From NCBI GenBank assembly GCA_029379385.1, contig CM055618.1, forward strand, positions 15,105,071 through 15,169,070: a stretch of DNA of 64,000 nt, given 5' to 3'. Each line of letters opens with the position of its first letter. Position 1 is the first letter of the stretch. Position numbers and translations under genes: made by a program. Positions 44,376 to 55,999 of the stretch are shown here, piece after piece. The notes below the pieces were generated by a model, which was given only the letters and a program-made list of their open reading frames with translations, was not told where the DNA came from and made no database searches. This stretch comes from Quillaja saponaria (lineage: Eukaryota; Streptophyta; Magnoliopsida; Fabales; Quillajaceae).

Positions 44376-47300
44376 TCACACTCTCGTTTTTGCAGCTTCC
44401 TTGATCTGTTCAATTGTAAAGACGCCAAAGAAGTCATCATCTGAAATTGCATTAATTGCAGCATACGCAACATCATCAACACTAACTGGAGGAGCCAAAA
44501 GTAGATCAGAAGCAGGAAGAGAACTCAGAGGTTTGGTTAAATTTTCTGTAGCTCGCAAAATTCTCTCCAGTGGTTCCCCAATCAAATCCAGGGGAATCTC
44601 AAAACCATCCACCCTCCTCTTCCCATATATGAAAGCAGGTCTTAAAACGACACCTGTAGATGTCCAGATTCAAGTAGAATGTTAACAACGTGGAGGGGAG
44701 AAAAGGATTATAGCCTTTTTTTTTTTGGGATGTTGAATTTACAAATATTAGCCCCAATCGAGTTTCAGTATTCACATTAAAAGATTCTACTGGACTTTTC
44801 ACAACGTATAAGTTTGTTACTAAAAATGACTGCCCAAATATTTATAAATCCATCTATCTAATCCATTTTTACCTTAATAAAACTTGTTGATTTGGCTGTA
44901 TACAAAACCCAGAGTGGGACTATAACCACATATACTTACAGGTATTTCAACAGCCTAATGTCCTCTCTGGGCTTGTCACTCTCACTCCATCAGGTTGAGA
45001 GCTCTCAGTTCTATAGTAACCCACTCCAAGACAATTGTCTGTATCAGTTGGAATTTACAGATTTCTACTTTTACTTGTTTGAGCTAAAGGCACCCAGTTT
45101 TCTCATTCTATTAGCATTTATGTGAAAGGCATCTTTTACATCCTCCAAATTATATAGATGGACATGTGATAGTTACCTGAACGAGGATATTTAGAGAGAA
45201 CCTCTGATTCTGCTTTCCTCTTTCCAGAGAAGTACCCGGATGAAATTAAAAATGATGGTAAGTTGTAGTCATGAACAGAGATCAAGATGAATTTGGGAAT
45301 CCCTGCCAGAGAGAAGAAAATATGTCAAACATGATTTAATATCCAATGCCTTTGAATGTAGTGGAAGATTATTATTGTAGAAATAAAAAAATTTGGAAAC
45401 AAAAGAGAAGCAAATACAGCGAGGAAGGATGAAAAAATACTTCTGAAGAAAATGATGGAAATTACAAGAGAAAAGTGAGAGAAAGAAACAAACAATTAGT
45501 GCAAAAGAGCTCCCTATTCATGCTGAACATCTAAAGAACCAAAAGCACAGCATCAAAGAGATGCCAAAAAAAAGTTTCTTCCCAAAGTGCAATATTAGAC
45601 ATTGATGGCAAAATTGGCCTTTGTTCATGTTCAGAAGAAAGAACAGGTGCTTTACTATTCATCTAAAAGATTATGCTCCACTTGATTAACCAGAAGTCAA
45701 AGAAGCTTAATCCAGGAATATAACCTTTGTTTTACTTTGAATAGCTTGTCTGCAATCAAAAGAGCATCAAGCCACTGTATGTAATAAATCATATGCACCG
45801 AACCATGAAGGGGAAACATGTAGTACGTGTTTCAAAAAGGGGACGTGTGCACTAGACCATGCCGTGGCAAGATTTATCTGGAGCTCTGTACATCATGTAA
45901 TTTGTAATGCAAAACAATGACCTGAAACAACTTGTAGTTCCAAATTATTATTGTTATTTACTTTTATTTTTTTAACCTTACCAACACCATTTCCAGTCCA
46001 TGAGTTGCCCAAAAAAATAACTTCAAAGAAGATGTATGTTAAAAGCACCATTCACAGTAAATGCAATTCTTATCATGTAACTTAATAAGACATGAAGGCA
46101 AGATTTTGCATTGAAAAATTGAAATAAGAATGCTTACATGTTAATGGTACCTAGAATACTATAATGGGTAATAATTCCCTGTATTTATAGGGGTGCAAAT
46201 TCCAAATTTCATTAAATCAAAAGTAGAACTTTGTAATTTCCAGTTCTCTGCAACCCCTTCGGCCTTCAGGAAAATATCCAGTTTATATTTCATTTAACAA
46301 ATAGCATGTATATGTTGTGCAATCCATCATAGCTAAATTGACAAGGAGGTATCAGAGACCCTTTGAAGGCACTACTGCATGTCAAAAAAAGGTGGCCAAA
46401 ACATAATAGTTGAAAATTCAATTGTAGCACTCCTCCTTATGAAAAGTCAGAATATTGCCCTCAAAAGGAGGATGGATTTATTAAGAAAATCTTACTGTTT
46501 CTTTATGGGAAGGATGTATGAAGAAAACGGTTTATTTTCATCAACAATGAAAACAAAAAGACACATAGGTAAAGCTGCACCATATAATCAACAATTCCTT
46601 ACCATACTCCTTTGCAGCATTCACAGCCACAACATTAGCCTCGCCATTGATCCTTCTCATCTGTTCCTCACTACCAAAACCTCCAAGGGTTGAAACCACT
46701 GCAGTAGCTCCAATAAGTACTTCATCCCAGTTCACATAGAACACATCTCCTGCACATTATGTAAAATAGTCCTAACAATCATTGTACTGAAATGAAATGA
46801 TGCATGCATAAGGTAAGGCTGAACAGATGCCAGACCAAAAAGATTATTGCACCTAATATATATGCAACACTCAATACTAACTGTTCCTACAGTTATTGTC
46901 AAAGAGGACAAAATTGAGGATAATGTCAAGACCCAATCCTAAACCACATGCACTCCAATCCAGATAAAATAGTTACAATTGGTCCTGACAAATGTTTATG
47001 CAGCCCAACTTGACCTAGCACAAGAACAATGTGGGTTGTGGGCACTAGCACATGCCAACTTGCACAATCACACTGATGGTATTGCAATCTCGGCCACTCA
47101 AATGAATACCTATCATTGTCAAGATCCACCAACATGGGTTGCAAATTCTTATGGCAGCATGTGTGTGGATTATGGATTTGCTTTGATGCCATTTTTAAGT
47201 CCCGGGAAAGTGCTAACTTCTAAGCCAACGTGTGCATTTGACCAATCATAGTTTGGCCTGCCCGGAAATTACTTGTGTATTCAGTTCAATCTAACACAAG

Positions 47301-49484
47301 CCTTATGTGGGAGTTACCAAACTTTAACACTCCACATAACACTCTTTAGGTATCAAATAATTAAATTCAAGCTTCATCAACAGACGTGGACCAGGTATAC
47401 AACAATTGATCCTAGGAAAATATGCAGAACATAGTTGCACCGTAAGCATTCCATACGAATTCTATAGCATGCATTAGGAGTGTTCTTCTTCACAGCTCAA
47501 CTTACCATGCTTAACTTTTACATTTCATCTGCAACTTGTTCTGTTGTTTTCTTAACATACCCATTAAGCCGCTTTCACACTATATACCTAAAACTCTATC
47601 AATTTTAAAGCTACATCTGATCAATCTATATATTATATTACATCCAAAGCATTTAAACTTGATAACCAACCATAATAGCAGTAAACTCTTCAAAGTTTAG
47701 TTGATGGACCTACAATTCAAAGTTTCACACAAAAATTTTACATTCTTCTTCCAGGCCCATGAGTTTAACGTCCCAAATACTTTGAACTTGGTTTCATATC
47801 AAATTTCTTCATCCTAATTCATATTCTAATATCATGAAGCTTTATGTGACGATTGTTTTTTCTTCTTTCTCTCGAAAGTTCTCCATTCTCCTGATAAACC
47901 ACAGCTGCAATTTGCTTATGGTTACTTTTCAAGCTCAAGAATTGGAGACACCATTGCAAGTGAATAACTAAACAAGTACTTCCATGGTTTCTGAAACTCA
48001 ATCCTGATAATTGGATCTCACATTGATCAAAATACATCTTTTAATCCATTATAAGGCAGACAGACAAGCATATGAGGGCAAGAGACAACAATTGCACGCA
48101 TTGGTAAAAGTAATGAAATGAGACAACATTATAATTATTATTGAAGGTTCGGAAAGTTGAGTACTCCCTTGGATTTAGCAGTCAGCATGTCCCTATGTTT
48201 CCTTCTTAATCAATCAAAAGCAAAAGTTCATAAAATCATGTACCAACATTAATCCAAAGGAGATTAAATATTGACGTGCCTGGAATCCAGGTAACTTGAT
48301 CCACCCATGGACTTGGGAAAGTAGGACGTCCTGACCTGTAAATAATATTTTAGTGGCCAAACAAAATCTTTTAAGGAGAAGAAAATAAAAATGGCAACTA
48401 CTAGGTACTAGCAATACATGTGTGATGTGTGTTTATGTTAGAGAGAGAAAAAGAGATGCAGCAAAAGAGTAAAACTTATCACATGCCTGCTCAGGCTTAT
48501 GACCTCTATGCCCTTGGATATTGCAGCCTTGCATATTGCAGAACCAACAAAACCGCTACCTCCCAAGACTACAACCTACTACAAAAGAAACTTGGTGAGA
48601 ACTTTTTGAGAAGAAAAAAAAAAAACAGAAATATATATTTAATCATTTTCCAAAAGCATTAAACACCCGGATAAATCTGCATACCCGTTCAGTCTTAATA
48701 TCAGCAACAACATCTATTGCATTTGAATTGAATTCATCCCTTACACCTGCATCTGCATAACGGCAGCTGACAGACAACCTGCAGAATCTATAATCATATA
48801 ATGAGAGAAAAAAAATGAAATTCAGTATAAAACCATGTGAGGGGAAGAAGAAACAAATGAAAACAAAAATACATGAAAATCTAAAATTATCAAATCAGTA
48901 ACTTACATTAACAACACTTTTTGTCCACGGTTCCCATTACACTGGCAATGATTTAATACTCTACTAAGTAGTAAGTATTAAATCCAAAGGTTAAAAACCT
49001 TATATTATATCTATTATCAACACTGAAACCCCAGATGTAAACCTTGTTCTTTTGATACTAAAGAAAGGTTTTAGCAATGAGCACAAACTCCAACATACTG
49101 GTCTTGGTGTATACTCCTTCATATTATTTCTCAACTTTCAATATCTGGAAAAAGTGCTTTTACTCTTTAATAAAACTGTATATAATACATGACCCCTTAT
49201 TTAAAAATAATAAAGAACTGAACTTGGGACTAACCAATGGAAGACATTCATGGAATGGAAAATCTAATTCTGAAGTCTTGTAGATGATTTAACTAAAACA
49301 AGAACCATAATCAATTAAAATCAACTACATCCAATTCCATCAATTAAATTAAATTATTATGCATAAAAAAGAGAGGGCTTGCAAACCTGTTCTGTAAATG
49401 AGAGGTGGACCAGGTTGGAAAGAAAGCTTTTCTGAGAGAGATGGGAGGTGAGGAAATGGCAGGGAAGGACGAAATTGACGCCAT
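44376..49484 (-). CDS. Plastid NAD(P)-binding SDR-like protein, At1g32220 type
   Basis: Minus-strand exons: 49484-49387, 48778-48685, 48575-48487, 48335-48280, 46749-46603, 45302-45177 and 44653-44376, giving 295 aa. Residues 1 to about 45 are Ser/Arg-rich without acids, a plastid transit peptide. The Rossmann start is VVVLGGSGFVGSAICKA with the GGxGFxG dinucleotide motif. Further conserved parts are VNWDEVLIGATAVVSTLGGF, RINGEANVVAVNAAKEYG, and LISVHDYN, where many SDRs have a Tyr-Lys pair. The C-terminus is DDDFFGVFTIEQIKEAA. The Arabidopsis protein is known from plastoglobule proteomics; its substrate is not known to me. Oddity: introns 3 and 4 appear to start with GC rather than GT (48486-48485 and 48279-48278); the frame supports no GT alternative. 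Intron 4 (46750-48279) holds repeat-like sequence. Confidence 0.9.
46924..47345. mobile_element. Possible solo LTR or other repeat inside intron 4
   Basis: Begins tgtcaagacccaatcc, a phrase common at the start of plant LTRs. It is richer in GC than the flanking intron and holds a 90-codon frame at 46979-47251 with no recognisable domain. The second end and target duplication were not found, so this is tentative. Confidence 0.22.
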
Positions 49485-49559
49485 CTTGGAGGGAATTCGA
49501 GTATACAGTAAAACTCCAGCTTCAGCCAGAGCAACCAAAGCCTTCACTATTTGTAGTTA

Positions 49560-50640
49560 TTATATATAATATAATTTGTTATTTAGAAAATTAAAAAGAA
49601 AATAAAATACACAATTAATTATGGTACATGTAAATCGAATTTCGTGGCTGTCTTTCTCTTTTCTTTTCTTTTCTGTTGAAATCTTTTCTTTTTACATTCT
49701 CGTTTCTTTTTCCATTTTCTAGTATATCAATGATATTGGAACAAAAAAATCTTACAACCTCACCATTTCAATTTTATTTATATTTTATAGACAAATATTA
49801 ATTAATATATTTTATATAAAAGTAACTAATTTTCATTTATTATTTAAAAATATTTGTTAAAATACAATAAATAACAAATAATATATTGCATGTCACTCAA
49901 AATAAACCAATTATTATATGTAAATTTTTTTGGAAATAAATTATCTTATCGAGTATAGTTAAAATAAATTCTGTTATTTATATGTTATTTATCATAATAG
50001 CTAATTTAATTACACTTGATTAAATATTATTTTGTAACAAGTGTAGAAAGTTGTTCACACTTGTTCAAGAAAAACAGTTACAAAAATGAGAGAAAATATT
50101 TTCAATAGAAAAATTTATGTTCACGTCACAAAATTCTTTTCTTCAACATTGCGAAAGGTTGAGATTTTACAAAAAGAATTTGTTAGTAGAATGAAGGAAA
50201 CTTTTATGTAGTTTTTCTTTTTTATTACACTAATTTAATTTTTGTTTTAGTTTTTAAGAAAAATTATTGAGATTATGAGCTACGTAATACGAAATAAGCC
50301 TCCTCATTTTTATAAATTCTTTATTTCTATTAAATATGAGATTTGATTTCAAATTCTTCTTTTTTTTTTTTCGTTTTTTATTTTCATAAAAAATATAATA
50401 TAATATTATTTTATTTATTTTAATTTTCTTTCCTTTATGATCAAATAACAGACACTCAAAAACCCATTATGATAATGGGCATGATGAATACATAGGAGGA
50501 GTCTTCAGGCTCACGGATTTTATTATCATTGGAATGACATTATTACCCCTATAGTTGGGACGACGACCTGGTTCAACACTTGCAACTAATAGACTGAAGG
50601 ACGCAGGTCGAGGTTCGAGGGTTTAGGACTCTGCGTTCAC
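49560..50640. promoter_or_regulatory. Divergent intergenic region, plastid SDR gene and DAD1
   Basis: The two genes are transcribed away from each other, with start codons at 49484 (minus) and 50679 (plus), so this 1.2 kb must contain both promoters. It is very AT-rich except for the last about 150 bases before DAD1. No specific element can be named with confidence. Confidence 0.5.
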
Positions 50641-50678
50641 AGTAGAACGGAGCAGCTGGGAAAGAGAGAGAGATTAGG

Positions 50679-53534
50679 ATGGCAAGGTCGACTACCAGCG
50701 AAGTCAAAGCGCTTTTGCACTCTATCCGGTCTGCTTATTCCGCCACTCCCACAAATCTCAAGGTTTTTTCTTCACATTCTCTCTCTAATTTCTCTCTCTA
50801 TAAATCAGAATTATGACCTCAATCGAATTTTTCTTCTTCAGATCATTGATCTCTATGTTGCTTACGCTGTGCTCACGGCTCTGATCCAGGTACCACCATT
50901 GCATATCTCATTTTATGGATCTGTTTGGATTGTAGCCGTGAAATTGTTGGAAAATGATAATTAGAATGATATCTAATGTGTTTTGTGTTTGTGTTTGCCA
51001 ATAGACATTAGAATCGAGGAATACGTTGTGTATTTAATTTGGATAGCAGACACTGATAGTGAGTTACTATTGTGCTTGAGAAAATGCAGGAAAAATTTAT
51101 TTGAGATTTTTGGGTCTGTGCTGTTTAAAAGTGATTTTCGTTAATGCTTGTTGTGGAGAAGCTTAGGCATATAACTGTGTTTTTTTGTTTGCTAACATCA
51201 TTTACTTATTACCAAAAGCCACTTTTCATATAACTTGGGTTTGTGATTAGAGCCTTAGGCTGCTACTAAGGTAATGAGATATCCTTTAACTTCAGTGTTC
51301 TTATCTGTTAGGCCGGCAGACTGCATGTCCATTGGATTTCCTTCAATATAAACATGATATATTTGTCAAAGCTATACTTGGTACTTTGTTATAGTTAATC
51401 ATGTGCTATAGACTATAGGGTTTCTTTTCAAGATGGAAAACTTGTCGCAATAGTCTTTACAATGAATCTATTGGTTTAATATCTGGGTATTTTTGGGCTT
51501 GTTAAAATATTTCCACAAAGGGCTTACCAGTTAATCTATTATGAGATTAGAAAAAGCAGGAAAAGAGGGAAAAAAAATGTCTACCAAAAAAAAAAATTGT
51601 TTGTCCACATTCACTATATTGTATTTTACGTAAGTGTATATGAAGTTATGAACTGAGGTGTTTTGACCTTCGTAATTTTCAAATTTAACTCTTCTGGTAC
51701 CTGTTCAGTACCCACTTCGAAAAATTGATAAATGAATAAATCCTCTAGTATTTAAAATTTTTGCTACAATATGGAAAAAAAAAAAAAAAAAAAACTTCTT
51801 TTTTGGATCCAGAACCCTGATTAGGTGACACCCCGGTCGAGAAGCTCACTCTAACTAGCTTAAGTTGCTTCTCCCAATCTAACACTGACATATATGCAGT
51901 ACATCAGTCTAATTAGTTAGCAAGTTTAGTGAACAAGTATAATTGACAAAGGTATTTGTAATTACTATGAAAGGTGTAATACCTGTCCATTGCATTGTGA
52001 ACTACATCAACTGGCCTTGATTGATCTGTGAGACTTTGACCACTACTTTATACAAAATATGGATATTATCTTTGAGGTAAATTTTTCAATGTATAATATT
52101 TTTTTTAGGAAAGGTTCATTTTGATAGATGTTTGGAGTTCTATATGTTAAATGTATAACATTTGGAAGTTGGTTATGCAATAGCATTAGTTCTTCCTTCA
52201 ATCTCCTCCTTCCTTGTTTAAGTAAAGATTTGTCACTCAAAAGGTGTGAATTTCCTGGTTGCTGTTTTTGTCCTGACTACCTCAGCAGAAAATGTAGGTC
52301 TCTAATTTCTCTGTAATATGTTGATGGATGAGAAATTTTCCATTGCCTTCATTTTCTGTTTTACATAGCATTATGTGACTATGTGAGTTAGTGATATCGG
52401 CTTTTTGTAATTTTCCCGAAAGGTGTAAATGATATCATTTGATGAATTACAGAATACCTCTGTTGGAGACAATGAACATTAGTAGTCTTGCTCAATTAAC
52501 ATGAAAATCAATTGCACACTTTTGAGGAAAATAAAAATGAGAGTCTGGGGTTACAAACCTAAATTTAGAGTAAATTTGAGTTTCCTAGAGGAAATATCTA
52601 TTTGCACACAGCAAAATACTGTGTGCATGGATTTCCCAGTAATGACTGTTGTCGGTCTCACCTGGGCCACACATGCAGTCTATTATTAGGAGCCGCGTGC
52701 AGGCAGTGAAATGTTGTGTGAAAATAGCAGCTCTCTTTCCTATTTTGTAATTTGCTCCTAATCTCTGCTTATGCATAGTCACTTACACATGGATATATTT
52801 TCTTGACAAGGGGAAGAGCATGGGAGTGGGTGAATGTCAAAATTGTTTGTTCTGAAACTTGTTATTTTTCTTCATTTTCTTATGAACAGGTAGTTTACAT
52901 GGCTATAGTGGGAACTTTCCCATTTAACTCCTTCCTTTCAGGAGTGCTTTCATGCATAGGAACAGCAGTTCTTGCTGGTAAGTGCCAAATATTTGTCTAT
53001 TACATTGCGTACAAGACAAGCATACATATACAGACACAATGCACATGCATAAGCACACACACACCCTCTCCCTATGTTCCATACAAAAGTTACAGTTAGT
53101 AAACCTATTATATACACTTGATCAGATTGAGACTGAATTATTTCTCTCTTTTTTCTCTCAGTTTGTCTCCGAATTCAAGTGAACAAAGAAAATAAAGAAT
53201 TCAAGGTAAAGATTCAGTTCTTTTCATCTTTGTGGTGTTCAACTTCAGTCAAGGTTGTCAGAACTATATTGAAACTGTGTAACAACTGCAGGCCAAACAA
53301 AGTTGTTTCTTTTGATTCTTTTTGCATGAGAAAGATAAAGACAGATAAACCAAAAGAAGGGAAACATAAATATTATTTGCATCTTAGTTTCTGTCTCTGT
53401 TAATATTTACAATTATTTATTTATTTATTATTTTTTCTGTCTGACTGCAGGATCTGCCACCAGAGCGTGCTTTTGCAGATTTTGTTCTATGCAATTTGGT
53501 CCTTCATTTGGTGATCATGAATTTCCTGGGTTAA
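50679..53534 (+). CDS. DAD1: DAD1, oligosaccharyltransferase subunit
   Basis: Exons 50679-50762, 50842-50889, 52890-52977, 53162-53205 and 53451-53534 give 115 aa, the usual plant DAD1 length. Recognisable parts are IIDLYVAYAVLTALIQVVYM (first membrane segment), GTFPFNSFLSGVLSCIGTAV (second), the charged loop LRIQVNKENKEFKDLPPERA, and the C-terminal segment FADFVLCNLVLHLVIMNFLG. DAD1 is a small integral subunit of the ER oligosaccharyltransferase complex that transfers glycan to Asn in nascent proteins; its loss in animal cells triggers apoptosis, hence the name. All junctions are GT-AG and in frame. The start is the only ATG fitting the conserved N-terminus. Confidence 0.96.
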
Positions 53535-54860
53535 AGTGGCTCCTAAATGGTTTTTGTTATTAGCTATAAGGTGTTCCTTGGATCAAATTGAAGTAGCATA
53601 TATCCTATGAATGTGACAATTTACCTGGATCTCGTCTGCTACATTACGATATGGTCAGAATGGCATATTTATACTATTGACTTTATAAGAGAACATGTTC
53701 CTTTGAGGATAACTGGTGTATAACTTTTGATGTGAGTTCAATCATTTGGTAACATTTATTTAATCTCTACAGAGGTCTATCTTTAAATGTATCAGTTACA
53801 GAGAGTAGATTTTAGCAACAAAAGTTAATATCATCAGCCATCGGCCCTCATCTGATATAGATGGATAGGAGATCCGCTTCAAGGCTGACAAAATAAAATG
53901 CATGCTTTAATGCCAGCAGTAATAAGATATACTACTGGCTTTTTAGGATAAGGGTTATGTTTTGTGTACTACCTTTTTTTTTATAAAGATGTAATTAAAA
54001 AAGAAAAAGTTACTTTCATTTTTTACCTTTATTTAAGAAAAAAAAATTATAATTTTTTTTTTCTTCTTCTTCTAAACACCATCCCTAAAACTTCCACAAG
54101 ATAGTCAAACCATTTTCTTTATTTATTATTACTTTTTTTTGTGTGTGAAAATCTGATTAATTAATGGGAAAGTACATTATGTCTAAATAAAAAAAATTCA
54201 ATTGCTATTTTCAATATGAAGTTTCTTTTGAAGAAAATAATACAATAACAAAATATGATTAATAGTAAGGTGAATAAAGTCACCAATGAAAACGAAGATG
54301 TTTATTTTATAAAATATAAAGATGAAATTCATTTTTTTTAAATAAAAAATTTAAAAAATATATTTATATAAATTAATTAATTAATTAAATTAAAATATTA
54401 GTCTAAAGTCAAGTTACTCAAAAATCTTGGATCCGCCCTTAATTGAATACTTAGATCTATTTAAATTAAACCAACATAAAATAATAAAAAAATTTGTTTT
54501 CAATTCTTTCAAATTTGATTGCATTGTTAAAAACTATATGGAACTCAATAGAGGTTATATTTCACTTGACATTATTATATATTTTCATTATAGTATATAT
54601 ATACCACATTTTTTTAGTATCAAATGATCATCTTAATTCTTACATTTCAAAATATACATTCATAAAAAAAATAAAAAAAATTGTCATTTCTATCATTCAA
54701 CTCTTTATGCTAACAAATTGTCTTGTCTAGATTGATATTAGAAAAAAAAAAAAAAAACTCAATTTTATGAATCCTGGCATGTTAATATAATTTGCATGTG
54801 TCTTAAACGATCCGACAAACTTATATACACATTTAATTTTTTTATTTCACATTTGTGTAA
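53535..54860. other. DAD1 3' UTR and AT-rich spacer
   Basis: The first about 250 bases are DAD1 3' UTR. The rest is strongly AT-rich with many homopolymers; the frames at 54427-54730 are compositional. I see no gene here. Confidence 0.5.
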
Positions 54861-55858
54861 TACAATTGGTTGTAAGAGTTGTCAATCAAGCATCAGCATG
54901 CATTAATACCATTTCTAATTTCCTAACCATTTCTAATTTCCTAAATCAACAATTACAGATTCTCTTATTTCGAACCCTAGTGATTCTCACTCCAAATCTC
55001 TGTCTCTCTCCCCCTTCAATTTCTGTTTTGCAATTGCAGTTCTTGAACTCCGAAGAGTTGAAGTCCTCTTTGCTTCTGGAATTGAATCTGGTCTTCTTCT
55101 TGGTTCTTTTGCCTTGCGTACAACGATACTGTGGTGCTGAAGATTTTCGATCTACTAATTTGAGGCCAGCTTGTGGCATTTTCAGAGTTGAATGTGGGTA
55201 GAATTGGGTTTAAATTTAGGGATTAAGAAGTTTTGATCTTTTGTCGATTTTTCTTGATTATATATATATGGGTTGTTTGCTTTTATCATAAATTGTGATA
55301 TGCATCTTGAATCTCTTCTCTATCTGGAAAAATTTCTCACCCTTTACGATATTTTCAGAAATTTAACAAGCTCCATGTCCTCCTTCTTAACCTCATGATA
55401 CATTAGACAATCGGTTTCAACAACGCCCACCATTTCTGAGGAAGAAAGAAGATTTACCCTCTAGGGTTCCTCAGCCTCTTTGCTTCAGCTTAAACAAAGA
55501 AAAACCTTGTAAAGGGAATTGGGTAATTGGTTTTCATCCCCTTCTTAGCCTCCTGCATGATTGTTGTTTATTATTCCGGTTGATTCTCTTCGGGTTCTGC
55601 GAAAGGTTGGAGCTCTGAAAATTTGGGGTAGAGTTAGGTTTAGTGTGAGGGATTTTGGGATTGCGTCTGCCAATCGATATGTGGAGGTGGAGGATTTAGG
55701 GGAGAAGACGGAGATAGTGAAATTCTTACTTTCCTCACCTAACCAACCTGAAAAACAGTCAACTCCATAAAGCCTACACTTCCTCCATGAGTACAGTAGG
55801 AATGAACAATTTCACACTACAGATTGGAATGAATAGCCAGTACAGTGGTACCACACAT

Positions 55859-55889
<31 letters not shown>

Positions 55890-55999
55890 GTATCCTATTG
55901 AGATGTTCTTTTATTGATGGAACTTCTACTTATACTAAGTAGATTCCTTGGAATAAAGTTGTTTTGACTGCACATCCTTGTTTTGTGATCATTGCAGAA
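54861..55999 (+). promoter_or_regulatory. Probable YIF1 leader region with 5' UTR intron(s)
   Basis: Composition turns gene-like at about 54940-55200 and 55370-55780 without a conserved protein frame. A good acceptor (attgcag, ending 55997) lies three bases before the YIF1 ATG. This suggests leader exons spliced to the first coding exon. A frame at 55561-55770 has no recognisable domain and ends before the acceptor. A (CA)n run lies at about 55860-55882. Confidence 0.4.
55852..55889. repeat. (CA)n(TA)n microsatellite
   Basis: CA dinucleotide run passing into atatatg, located just upstream of the first YIF1 coding exon and probably intronic. Confidence 0.85.

Noticed and set aside
46979..47251. 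90-codon plus-strand frame within intron 4 of the plastid SDR gene
   Set aside because: No domain, opposite strand to the host gene, and in repeat-like sequence; treated as a possible solo LTR.
55561..55770. 69-codon frame upstream of YIF1 as a separate small protein
   Set aside because: No conserved motif, and it lies in a probable spliced leader region of YIF1.
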